Origin: Bacillota bacterium
GTDB taxonomy: Bacteria > Bacillota > Clostridia > Christensenellales > CAG-138
Assembly (NCBI GenBank): GCA_023393045.1
Contig: JAEWMV010000033.1
Location: forward strand, 1-29,143
Length of the DNA stretch: 29,143 bases
Direction: 5' to 3'
The position numbers and the translations under genes were made by a program. Positions within the stretch are counted from its first letter, which is position 1. Each line of letters starts with the position of its first letter. Positions 16,501 through 23,908 of the stretch are shown here, piece after piece. The notes beneath the pieces were generated by a model that saw nothing but the letters and a program-made list of their open reading frames with translations, was not told where the DNA came from and made no database searches.

Positions 16501-17849
16501 GCGCGTTTCCAAAGGATTTTTTGTGGGGCGCGGCGTGCGCCGCTTATCAGTGCGAGGGCGCGTGGGACGCGGACGGCAAGGGCAGGAGCATCTGGGACGA
16601 TTTTTGCCACGCGCCTGGCAATGTGAAAAACGGGGACACGGGGGATGTCGCATGCGACAGCTACCACCGTTTTGGGGAGGATGTCGCCCTGCTTCGGGAG
16701 TACGGCATCAAAGCCTACCGCTTTTCGCTGAACTGGCCGCGCATATTGCCAAACGGCACGGGAGAGGTGAACGAGGCGGGGTTTGCCTATTACGAAAAGC
16801 TTGTGGACGGCCTGCTTGCCGCGGGCATTGAGCCTTGGGTGACGCTCTATCACTGGGAGCTGCCCAGCGCCCTTTGCGAAAATGAAAAAACGGGCTGGCT
16901 CTCGCGGGACACGGCGGAGGCCCTCGCGGAGTTTTCCGCACTCTTCGCGCGCCGCATGAAGGGCCGTGTCAGGCATTACATGACAATCAACGAGCCGCAG
17001 TGCGTGGCGGGGCTTGGCTACGGCAACGGGGAGCACGCCCCGGGCCTGCGGCTGCCCCGCGAATACCAGCTTGCCGCGCTCTACAACACCATACTGGCGC
17101 ATAGCCTCGCCGCCAAGGAAATAAGAAAAATCGACCCTGCGGCGCAAATCGGCACCGTCACCTGCGGGGATTTGCATTATCCCGCGCATCCCACCGAAAA
17201 GTGCATAGAAGCCGCCCGCCGCGCGGATGCGGTCCTACCCGATCGCGAATGGGGCTGGGTGTTCAACCACCTGTGCTACCTCGACCCGATTTTCTTCGGC
17301 ACATGGGGAAAAAGCGCGCCGGAATTCATGCAAAGCTTTGAGGCGAATTTGCCCGCGGGCGAGATGGCCGCGCTCGCTAAACCGGATTTCCTCGGCGTCA
17401 ACGTCTATCATGGCATCCCGGTGGACGAGGCGGGCACGCCCGTTAAAAAAGCGCCGGGTTTCCCCATGACGGCAAACAAATGGCTCTTTACACCCGAGGC
17501 GATGCGCTACGGCATTTCGCACCTGTACGAGCGGTACAAAACGCCCGTGTACATCGCCGAAAACGGCCAAAGCTGCAACGACCGCGTCTATCTGGATGGA
17601 AAGGTGCATGATGCGGACAGGATAGACTATATCCGCCGCTATCTTATCGAGCTGCAAAAGGGCATCGCCGATGGCGCGGACGTGCGCGGCTATTTTCACT
17701 GGAGCCTGCTCGACAATTTCGAGTGGGCAGCCGGGTATGACGAGCGCTTCGGCCTCGTCTACGTCGATTTTAATACGATGGAGCGCATCCCAAAGGATTC
17801 CATGCGTTTTTTTGCCGAGGTCGTTTCCCAAAACGGCGCGAACCTGTAA
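16497..17849 (+). CDS. Beta-glucosidase, glycoside hydrolase family 1
   Basis: A 450-residue single-domain (beta/alpha)8 enzyme of usual GH1 length. The N-terminus FPKDFLWGAACAAYQCEGAW is the classic family signature. The acid/base is Glu166 in TINEP and the nucleophile Glu355 in IAENGQS. The C-terminal GYFHWSLLDNFEWAAGYDERFGL motif region is intact. There is no phosphate-binding signature obvious enough to call it a 6-phospho-beta-glucosidase; the ABC (not PTS) transporter in the same operon favours unphosphorylated substrates. There is no signal peptide. It overlaps the GH94 gene by four bases and is the last gene before a terminator-like hairpin. It probably shares cello-oligosaccharides with the GH3 and GH94 enzymes. 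Confidence 0.93.
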   Translation: MSAFPKDFLWGAACAAYQCEGAWDADGKGRSIWDDFCHAPGNVKNGDTGDVACDSYHRFGEDVALLREYGIKAYRFSLNWPRILPNGTGEVNEAGFAYYEKLVDGLLAAGIEPWVTLYHWELPSALCENEKTGWLSRDTAEALAEFSALFARRMKGRVRHYMTINEPQCVAGLGYGNGEHAPGLRLPREYQLAALYNTILAHSLAAKEIRKIDPAAQIGTVTCGDLHYPAHPTEKCIEAARRADAVLPDREWGWVFNHLCYLDPIFFGTWGKSAPEFMQSFEANLPAGEMAALAKPDFLGVNVYHGIPVDEAGTPVKKAPGFPMTANKWLFTPEAMRYGISHLYERYKTPVYIAENGQSCNDRVYLDGKVHDADRIDYIRRYLIELQKGIADGADVRGYFHWSLLDNFEWAAGYDERFGLVYVDFNTMERIPKDSMRFFAEVVSQNGANL

Positions 17850-17876
17850 GGCGGCGCGGCGTCCCGGGCATATTTT

Positions 17877-17920
17877 TCTCCCGCAAATGCCAAACTAGGC
17901 AAAAACGCGGGAGATTTTTT
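17877..17920 (+). terminator. Terminator-like hairpin overlapping the next gene's ribosome binding site
   Basis: TCTCCCGC (17877-17884) pairs with GCGGGAGA (17907-17914), followed by six T at 17915-17920. A small inner GCC/GGC stem (17889-17891 with 17898-17900) lies in the loop. This has the form of an intrinsic terminator at the end of the sugar operon. The 3' arm also contains GGGAG (17909-17913), which is the Shine-Dalgarno sequence for the ATG at 17922. Folding would therefore both end transcription and hide that site in any read-through message. Confidence 0.7.
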
Positions 17921-17921
17921 G

Positions 17922-19100
17922 ATGAAACGCTTCACTCTGCCAAGGGATATCTTCTACGGGCGCGGCAGCCTCAAGGCGCTCAAAACCTTAGAGGGGGCCA
18001 AGGCCGTCATCGTCACAGGCGGCAGCTCCATGAGGGAGGCGGGGTTTCTGGGCATGGCGGAGAGCCTGCTTCGGGACGCGGGCATGCATGTGATGATCAT
18101 CGACAATGTGGAGCCCGACCCTTCCGTGGAAACGGTTATGCGCGGCGCGGAGGAGATGCGCCGCTTCCGGCCGGACTGGATTGTAGCGCTCGGCGGCGGT
18201 TCCGCGCTCGACGCGGCCAAGGCCATGTGGGCGCTCTACGAGCATCCGGAGGCCACCTTTGAGCAATTGCTCGTGCCCTTTAATTTCCCCAAACTGCGCG
18301 AGCGGGCGCGCTTTGCGGCCATCCCTTCCACGAGCGGCACCGCCTCGGAGGTGACGGCGTTTTCCGTGATTACAGACTACAACACGGGCGTCAAATATCC
18401 CCTTGCGGATTATGAAATCACGCCGGACGTCGCCATCGTGGACCCGGACGTCGCCGCCACCATGCCCTCCACCCTTGCGGCCTACACGGGCATGGACGCG
18501 CTCACTCACGCCGTGGAGGCGTATGTGTCTCTGCTCGCCTCCGCTTTTACCAACCCACTCGCGCTCAAGGCCATTTACATGGTGTTTGCCTATCTCCCGG
18601 ATTCCGTAAAGGGGGAGGAGAGCGCGCGGGAAAAGATGCATTACGCCTCCACCATCGCGGGCATGGCGTTTTCCAACGCCCTTCTGGGCATCTGCCACTC
18701 CATGGCGCACAAAACGGGCGCGGCTTTCGCCACGGGGCACATCCCCCACGGCTGCGCCAACGCCATTTATCTGCCGGTGGTAATCCGCTTCAACGCCAAG
18801 AACCCGCAGGCGAAGCGGCGCTACGCGGAGATTGCGCGCGGCCTCGGCCTCTCCGGCGGCGCGAAGGAGGACGAGGACGACCTTGTGGCCGCGCTGTGCG
18901 ATAAGATAAGCGCCCTGCGCGCCGCACTCGAGATTCCGGGGAGCCTGCGCGAATTCGGCATAGAGGAGGAGGAATTCAACCTCAAGATCAAGGACATCGC
19001 CGCCCTCGCCGTCAAGGACGCATGCACCTCATCCAACCCGCAGCCCGTCACGCCGGAGGAGATGGAAAGCCTGCTGCGCGAGGCGTACGAAGGGACATGA
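17922..19100 (+). CDS. Iron-containing alcohol dehydrogenase (group III)
   Basis: A 392-residue NAD(P)-dependent dehydrogenase of the FucO/butanol-dehydrogenase type. The N-terminal nucleotide-binding half has the GGGSALDAAKAMW motif, and the C-terminal half binds iron. Aligning by motif, the metal ligands are Asp192 and His196 in TGMDALTH, His263 in CHSMAHKTG and His276 in HIPHGCAN. It probably reduces aldehydes to alcohols and reoxidises NADH made during sugar fermentation; the substrate is not decidable. ATG 17922 is chosen, with GGGAG eight bases upstream; a TTG directly before it is less likely. The ribosome binding site lies inside the upstream hairpin, so expression may depend on read-through or on an unseen promoter. 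Confidence 0.9.
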   Translation: MKRFTLPRDIFYGRGSLKALKTLEGAKAVIVTGGSSMREAGFLGMAESLLRDAGMHVMIIDNVEPDPSVETVMRGAEEMRRFRPDWIVALGGGSALDAAKAMWALYEHPEATFEQLLVPFNFPKLRERARFAAIPSTSGTASEVTAFSVITDYNTGVKYPLADYEITPDVAIVDPDVAATMPSTLAAYTGMDALTHAVEAYVSLLASAFTNPLALKAIYMVFAYLPDSVKGEESAREKMHYASTIAGMAFSNALLGICHSMAHKTGAAFATGHIPHGCANAIYLPVVIRFNAKNPQAKRRYAEIARGLGLSGGAKEDEDDLVAALCDKISALRAALEIPGSLREFGIEEEEFNLKIKDIAALAVKDACTSSNPQPVTPEEMESLLREAYEGT

Positions 19101-19118
19101 CGCCAGCTCACCGTCAGG

Positions 19119-19148
19119 CGGCTTCCGGCTTTGCCGGGGGCCGTTTTT
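19119..19148 (+). terminator. Strong intrinsic terminator after the alcohol dehydrogenase
   Basis: CGGCTTCCGGC (19119-19129) pairs over all 11 positions, two of them G-U, with GCCGGGGGCCG (19133-19143). The loop is TTT, and TTTTT follows at 19144-19148. It lies 19 bases after the dehydrogenase stop and has all the parts of a Rho-independent terminator. Confidence 0.88.
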
Positions 19149-19149
19149 G

Positions 19150-19178
19150 TTGTAAACGGGCGCAAAACATGGTATGAT
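19150..19178 (+). promoter_or_regulatory. Extended -10 promoter for the HAD-galM pair
   Basis: TTGTAA (19150-19155, 4/6) is followed after 17 bases by TATGAT (19173-19178, 5/6), with the extended -10 TG at 19170-19171. It begins one base after the T-tract of the terminator. The predicted start of transcription, about 19184-19186, falls at or just before the possible start codons of the HAD gene. Confidence 0.6.
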
Positions 19179-19194
19179 TTGGGCGATGGAGCTT

Positions 19195-19986
19195 ATGCCT
19201 TTCAACGAAATATCCCCCGCCGCCGTGCAGGGCGTCCGGTATATCCTTTTTGATATAGACGACACCGTCACCACCTGCGGCAAGCTCACGGACGAGGCGT
19301 ATGCGGCCATGTGGGCGCTTTGCCGCGCGGGCTTCGCGCTCATCCCCGTGACGGGGCGGCCCGCGGGCTGGTGCGACATGATTCTGCGCCAGTGGCCGGT
19401 GGAGGCCGTTATCTGCGAAAACGGCGCGTTCGCGCTCTATCATGATGATGCAGGCGCGTTTATAACGCTCACCCATCCCAACGCGGCGCTAAATCCAAAG
19501 CCCGCGCTGGAAAAGCTCGTCCAAGCCGTGCTCTCCCGCGTCCCCGGCGCAAGGCTCGCGCGGGACCAGTTCTGCCGCATGTACGACGCGGCGTTTGATT
19601 TTGCGGAGGACGCGCCGCGCCTTGACGAGGAGACGGTCGAGGCTATCATGCGGGTCTGCCGCGAGGCGGGCGCATGCGTGAAGCTCTCGAGCATCCACGT
19701 CAACGCGTGGTTCGGCGCGTACGATAAGCTGTCTATGGCAAAGCTATATTTTGAAAAAACCGCGCTTACGCACGATATAAAAAAGCAAGCGCTCTTCTTT
19801 GGGGATTCCCCGAACGACGAGCCAATGTTCGCCTTCTTCCCGCTTTCCTGCGGGGTGGAGAACGTGCTGGACTTCGCTTCGCGCATGGAATATTTGCCCG
19901 CGTATCTCATAAAAGGCAGGGGCGGCGCGGGATTTGCCGCCGCCGCAAAAACGCTCATCGAATTAAAAGGAGGCCGCCGTGATTAA
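19195..19986 (+). CDS. HAD-superfamily hydrolase, subfamily IIB (sugar-phosphate phosphatase-like)
   Basis: A 263-residue phosphatase of the Cof/sucrose-phosphatase-like class. Motif I is FDIDDT (nucleophile and acid/base aspartates), motif II the Thr in PVTGRPAGW, motif III the Lys in KQALFF, and motif IV GDSPNDEPMF. The central region (ENGAFALY and following) forms the C2-type cap. It probably dephosphorylates a sugar phosphate, but the substrate is unknown. The start is uncertain: ATG 19195 gives MPFNEIS, resembles relatives and has GGAG three bases upstream; ATG 19186 adds three residues; ATG 19174 overlaps the predicted -10 box and is unlikely. The 3' end overlaps the epimerase gene by eight bases, so the two are translated together. 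Confidence 0.85.
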   Translation: MPFNEISPAAVQGVRYILFDIDDTVTTCGKLTDEAYAAMWALCRAGFALIPVTGRPAGWCDMILRQWPVEAVICENGAFALYHDDAGAFITLTHPNAALNPKPALEKLVQAVLSRVPGARLARDQFCRMYDAAFDFAEDAPRLDEETVEAIMRVCREAGACVKLSSIHVNAWFGAYDKLSMAKLYFEKTALTHDIKKQALFFGDSPNDEPMFAFFPLSCGVENVLDFASRMEYLPAYLIKGRGGAGFAAAAKTLIELKGGRRD

Positions 19987-20983
19987 AGCATACGATTTCG
20001 GCACAAGCGCGCAAGGTGCGCGCGCAACGCGCTTTCGCCTGACGAATGCGTGCGGCGCTTATGCGGACATTCTCGACTTCGGCTGCACGGTGCAGGCGCT
20101 TTTTGTGCCGGAAAAGTCGGGCGCGCTCCGGGATGTGGTCACGGGCTTCCCCACTCTCGCGGGGTATGAAAACAGCGCGTCGTACATGGGCGCAATCTGC
20201 GGCAGGGTCGCCAACCGCATCGCCGGGGCGCGCTTCACGCTCGCGGGCCGTGAGCATGCCCTCATCGACAACAACAACGGCAACTGCCTGCACGGCGGCG
20301 GGCGCGCGTTCAGCTTTGGCGTGTGGGACGCGGAGACGGACGGGGATTCGCTTCGCCTTTCGCGCACCTCCCCCGACGGGGAGTATGGCTTTCCCGGCAC
20401 GCTCAAAGCCCAAATCACCTACCGCTTTACGGACGACTGCGCGCTGGAGATGACCTATCGTGCGACGACCGACGCGCCCACGCTCTACAACCCCACCAAC
20501 CATTGCTACTTCATGCTTGACGACGAGGCGGACGTAAACGGCATACGCCTTTGGGTCGACGCGAAAGAATATCTGGAAACGGACGCGGATCTCATCCCCA
20601 CGGGCAAAATCATCCCCGTACAGGGCACGCCGCTCGATTTCACGCAGGAAAAGCCCGTCGGACGCGATATAGGCCAAACGCTCATGGGGTACGACCATTG
20701 CTTCCTGCTCGAGGGGGAGGGACTTCGCACGGTCGCCCGCGCGCAAAGCCCGGTTACGGGCGTAACGCTCGAGGTTGTGACGGACCGCCCCGCCATCCAG
20801 CTCTATACCGGCAACTTCCTCAATGAAACGGGCGGCAAGGGCGGCAGGGTGTATCCCGCGCGCAGCGCCTTCTGCCTTGAAACGCAGACCTGTCCGGACG
20901 CGGTGCATCAAGCGCATTTCCCCTCCGCCGCGCTCGACCCGGGGCGGGAGTTTGCCAGCTTTACTGCATATGTGTTAAAATAA
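19979..20983 (+). CDS. galM: Aldose 1-epimerase (mutarotase)
   Basis: A 334-residue cytosolic enzyme that interconverts the alpha and beta anomers of glucose, galactose or similar aldoses. Family motifs are GRVANRIAGARF, NCLHGGGRAF, the catalytic His in PTNHCYF, the substrate Asp in GYDHCFLLEG and the catalytic Glu in FCLETQTCPD. The start is GTG at 19979, clearly supported by AAAGGAGG five bases upstream; the gene overlaps the HAD gene by eight bases. It would complement the sugar locus upstream, because phosphorolysis and hydrolysis release glucose in one anomeric form. It has its own transcription unit with the HAD gene rather than being part of the transporter operon. Confidence 0.92.
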   Translation: MIKAYDFGTSAQGARATRFRLTNACGAYADILDFGCTVQALFVPEKSGALRDVVTGFPTLAGYENSASYMGAICGRVANRIAGARFTLAGREHALIDNNNGNCLHGGGRAFSFGVWDAETDGDSLRLSRTSPDGEYGFPGTLKAQITYRFTDDCALEMTYRATTDAPTLYNPTNHCYFMLDDEADVNGIRLWVDAKEYLETDADLIPTGKIIPVQGTPLDFTQEKPVGRDIGQTLMGYDHCFLLEGEGLRTVARAQSPVTGVTLEVVTDRPAIQLYTGNFLNETGGKGGRVYPARSAFCLETQTCPDAVHQAHFPSAALDPGREFASFTAYVLK

Positions 20984-21000
20984 AACAGAGTTCGACAGTA

Positions 21001-21029
21001 TTGCTAGACATGTAACTTTTGGGTAGAAT
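21001..21029 (+). promoter_or_regulatory. Promoter of the V-type ATPase operon
   Basis: TTGCTA (21001-21006, 4/6) and TAGAAT (21024-21029, 5/6) are 17 bases apart in the AT-rich gap after galM. Transcription is predicted to begin near 21036, giving a leader of about 40 bases before the first ATPase gene. Confidence 0.6.
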
Positions 21030-21043
21030 AGGATAAGGATGCT

Positions 21044-21059
21044 TCCGGCCCCGGCCGGA
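21044..21059 (+). promoter_or_regulatory. GC stem-loop in the ATPase operon leader
   Basis: TCCGG (21044-21048) pairs with CCGGA (21055-21059) around CCCCGG; the overlapping CCGGCC and GGCCGG at 21045-21058 allow an alternative fold. The stem ends three bases before the GGGAGGG ribosome binding site (21062-21068), so it could affect access to it. There is no T-run. Confidence 0.35.
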
Positions 21060-21075
21060 GAGGGAGGGCAAGACT

Positions 21076-21387
21076 TTGCCGAGCATGATCGAACGTATCG
21101 CCCAGGCGGAAAGTGAAGCGGCGCAGCTCAAAAAGGACGCCGCCGCCAAGGCGCGGGAGCTTGTGAACCAGGCGGCCGCCAAGGCCGGGGAGGATGTCGC
21201 CCGGGTGCGCGAAAATGCCCGTGCGGCCATAGACGATGCGCGGGCCGAGGCCGAGCGCGAGGGAGAGGCGCTCTCTTGCGGCATCATCAAAAAGAGCGCC
21301 GCCGAAGCGGACAAGGCTTGCGACGCGGCGCGCGCCAACATGGACAAAGCGGTCGCACTCATTCTGGAAAGGGTCGCAGGCGCATGA
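21076..21387 (+). CDS. ntpF: V-type ATPase peripheral stalk subunit (NtpF/subunit G-H type)
   Basis: A 103-residue, Ala/Lys/Glu-rich protein predicted to be one long amphipathic helix (IERIAQAESEAAQLKKDAAA and onwards). It forms the peripheral stalk with subunit E and holds the catalytic head against the membrane part. Identification rests on composition, size and position as first gene of the ntp operon, as in Enterococcus hirae (ntpF-I-K-E-C-G-A-B-D). The start is probably TTG at 21076, seven bases after GGGAGGG; ATG 21085 would remove three residues but leaves 16 bases to the ribosome binding site. It overlaps subunit I by four bases. Confidence 0.82.
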   Translation: MPSMIERIAQAESEAAQLKKDAAAKARELVNQAAAKAGEDVARVRENARAAIDDARAEAEREGEALSCGIIKKSAAEADKACDAARANMDKAVALILERVAGA

Positions 21388-23318
21388 TCGTACCGATGAA
21401 GCGGCTGACCCTCGTCGCGCTCAGGGAGGACGAGGAAAACATACTCGAGGCCCTGCAAAAGCTTTCCGCCGTGCAGATCATCTCCACGGGGGAGGCGCGC
21501 GGTTCCGGGCGGCTTGAGGCGCTGCGCCGGGAGGTGGAGCGCATAGGCGGCGCGCGGCGCGCCATGAAGCCCTATTATAAGAAAAAGCTGCTCGCTCCCG
21601 CGCCGTTGTGCGACGCGGAGGAACTCCTGGAGGGTCGCAGGAAAAGCGCGCGGCTGGTTGAGCGGATAGAGTCGCTCGAGGCGGCGCTCGCCGCCAAGCG
21701 CGCCGAGGCCCAGCGGCACGATGCCACGGCGGATTCGCTCGCGCCCTTCGAGGCGCTTCACATCCCGATAGAACAAATTAAACCCACAAAGAATATACGC
21801 TATATCGCGGGCGTTGCCGACGTGAAGGCCCTCGCGCAGGTGCGTGCGCTTCCGGCGATACTCGACGCCGACATCGCCATAGAGGAATATCCTTGCGCCG
21901 GCGCTCTCACGGGCGTGCTCATCGGCTGCTTTGCGCTCGATCGCGACGCGATACTGCGCGCCCTCAAGGAAACCGCGTTTGCGGAATTCTCCTTCCCGGC
22001 GCTCACGGGTACGCCCGCCCAAGTCATGGAGGCCGAGCGGCAGGCGGCGCGCGCGCTCGAGGAGGAGTGCGAGGCGATACAGGGGCAGCTTCGCGCGCTC
22101 TGCGACGAAAGGGAGGAACTCGACAAGGCGCAGGACGCCGCCGCCATTGAGCGGGACCGCGAGGAAAACCGCCTCGCCCTGAGCGAAACGGATTACGCCT
22201 TCGTGATGGACGCGTGGGCGCGCGCGGACAAGCTGGGCGAGATCGAAGCCGCCGTGCGCGGGACAACGGACGCGTTCCATCTTGAATGGCGCGACCCGCT
22301 GGAGGATGAAACGCCTCCCACTCTGATGAAGAACGGCAAATTCGTCGAGCCGTATGAATCCATCGTCGAGCTTTACACGCGCCCTGCGTACCGCGGCATA
22401 GACGCCACGCCCACGCTCGCGCCGTTTTATTTCCTCTTTTTCGGCATGATGCTTTCGGACACGGGGTACGGCCTCATCCTCTTTGTCGGCGGGCTACTGC
22501 TGATCCGGTTCATCCGGCCGAAGAAAAGCATGGAAAACCTGATACGCGTCATCGCCTACGGCGGGCTTTCCGCCGCGATATGCGGGCCCTTTATCGGCAC
22601 GCTCTTCGGCGTGGACTGGAACGTCATTTTCGGCACAACGGGCGTGTTCCCGCTGCTCTTCGACCCCATGGTGGACGTGGTGCCCATGATGGCGCTCTCC
22701 TGCGGGCTCGGCCTCGTCCACATGTTCACGGGCCTCATCGTAAAAATGCACATGTGCTTCAGGGACGGAGACTGGCAGTCCGCCATCTTCGACCAGCTCT
22801 CCTGGATACTGCTCATCGTGGGCATACTTGTCTTCGCGCTGCTGCCCGCGGCTAAGATCGCGGCGTTTGTGCTCATCGGCTTCGGCGGCGGCATGCTGCT
22901 GCTCTTCTCCGGCAGGGCGAAAAAGAATCCGGTGGCGCGCATCGGCAAAGGGCTCAGCGCGCTCTACGGCATCACGGGGTATCTTTCCGACCTGCTCTCC
23001 TATGTGCGCATTTTCGCGCTGGGCCTCGTCACGGGCGCGATGGGCATGGTCTTCAACCTCATCGGCAAGCTCATCTTCGACGCGTTCGCAGGCCTCGGCG
23101 TGCCGGGCATAGTGCTGGGCGTGATTTTCGCGGGGGCGATACTCGTTGTGCTGCATGTGTTCAGCCTGTTTATCAACACGCTGGGCTCGTTTGCGCACAC
23201 GGCAAGGCTGCAGTTCGTGGAGTTTTTCGGCAAGTTCTACGAGTCCAACGGACTCGCCTTCAAGCCTTTGGGCGAGCATACCAAGAACGTGCAGCTGCGC
23301 CGCGAAAAAACCGTTTGA
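21384..23318 (+). CDS. ntpI: V-type ATPase subunit I (membrane a-subunit)
   Basis: A 644-residue protein that forms the ion half-channels beside the K ring. The soluble N-terminal half (to about residue 340) starts VPMKRLTLVALREDEENILEAL and contains heptad-rich helices, for example around residues 210-265. The C-terminal half has the usual set of membrane helices, beginning near FYFLFFGMMLSDTGYGL. The conserved functional arginine is Arg542 in LSYVRIFALGL. Length is normal for the family (about 650). The start at ATG 21384 overlaps the previous stop by four bases; ATG 21396 is the only close alternative. The gene ends 61 bases before subunit K. Confidence 0.93.
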   Translation: MIVPMKRLTLVALREDEENILEALQKLSAVQIISTGEARGSGRLEALRREVERIGGARRAMKPYYKKKLLAPAPLCDAEELLEGRRKSARLVERIESLEAALAAKRAEAQRHDATADSLAPFEALHIPIEQIKPTKNIRYIAGVADVKALAQVRALPAILDADIAIEEYPCAGALTGVLIGCFALDRDAILRALKETAFAEFSFPALTGTPAQVMEAERQAARALEEECEAIQGQLRALCDEREELDKAQDAAAIERDREENRLALSETDYAFVMDAWARADKLGEIEAAVRGTTDAFHLEWRDPLEDETPPTLMKNGKFVEPYESIVELYTRPAYRGIDATPTLAPFYFLFFGMMLSDTGYGLILFVGGLLLIRFIRPKKSMENLIRVIAYGGLSAAICGPFIGTLFGVDWNVIFGTTGVFPLLFDPMVDVVPMMALSCGLGLVHMFTGLIVKMHMCFRDGDWQSAIFDQLSWILLIVGILVFALLPAAKIAAFVLIGFGGGMLLLFSGRAKKNPVARIGKGLSALYGITGYLSDLLSYVRIFALGLVTGAMGMVFNLIGKLIFDAFAGLGVPGIVLGVIFAGAILVVLHVFSLFINTLGSFAHTARLQFVEFFGKFYESNGLAFKPLGEHTKNVQLRREKTV

Positions 23319-23320
23319 CC

Positions 23321-23334
23321 CCGGCGCGCGCCGG
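23321..23334. repeat. Perfect GC palindrome between subunit I and subunit K genes
   Basis: CCGGCGCGCGCCGG reads the same on both strands and starts two bases after the subunit I stop. No T-run follows. In RNA it forms a short all-GC hairpin ahead of the K subunit message. Since K is needed in about ten copies per complex, a processing or stabilising role is plausible. Confidence 0.5.
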
Positions 23335-23379
23335 TACGGATAAAAGAAATCATTCCATATACAGGAGGAAGTCAAACCT

Positions 23380-23889
23380 ATGAACACCCTTGGTCTTGCA
23401 ATCAGCCTCGAGCTTTCGGGGAACGAGATGGGCATTCTTTTCACGGCGCTGGGCGCGGCGTTTGCCGCCATACTCGCGGGCATCGGCTCGGCGCTGGGCG
23501 TGGGCATGGCGGGCCAGGCGGCGGCCGGCGTGGTGACGGACCAGCCGGAGCGTTTTGGCAACGTTCTGGTGCTCCAGCTTCTGCCGGGCACGCAGGGCAT
23601 TTACGGCTTTGCCGTGGCGATCATGATCATCATCTTCTCGGGGCTCCTCTCCGGCTCGACCGAAGCGCTGACCTACCAGAGGGGTCTCGGGTATTTCATC
23701 GCGTCCATGCCAATCGCGATAGGCGGGCTCGTGAGCGCCATTCACCAGGGCAAGGTCGCCGTTTCCGGCATACAGATGCTCGCCAAGCGCGCGGACGGTT
23801 TTGGCAACGGCATGATGTTCGCCCTGATGGTCGAAACCTACGCGCTGCTCGCGCTCATCATCAGCGTGTTCCTCGTGCTCTTCGTCTGA
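23380..23889 (+). CDS. ntpK: V-type ATPase subunit K (rotor ring proteolipid), Na+-type signature
   Basis: A 169-residue proteolipid made of two duplicated helical hairpins, four membrane helices in all, which assembles into the rotor ring. The glycine-rich first helix reads AGIGSALGVGMAGQAAAG. The ion-binding glutamate is Glu152 in MVETYALL. All residues that hold Na+ in the Enterococcus hirae NtpK structure have counterparts: Leu68, Thr71, Gln72 and Tyr75 in LPGTQGIYG, Gln123 in HQGKVA, and Glu152. Sodium coupling is therefore predicted. The first hairpin lacks a carboxylate, as in other double-hairpin K subunits. AGGAGG lies about 11 bases before the ATG. Confidence 0.95.
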   Translation: MNTLGLAISLELSGNEMGILFTALGAAFAAILAGIGSALGVGMAGQAAAGVVTDQPERFGNVLVLQLLPGTQGIYGFAVAIMIIIFSGLLSGSTEALTYQRGLGYFIASMPIAIGGLVSAIHQGKVAVSGIQMLAKRADGFGNGMMFALMVETYALLALIISVFLVLFV

Positions 23890-23908
23890 TCGGCGGGGAG
23901 GCGCTTTC

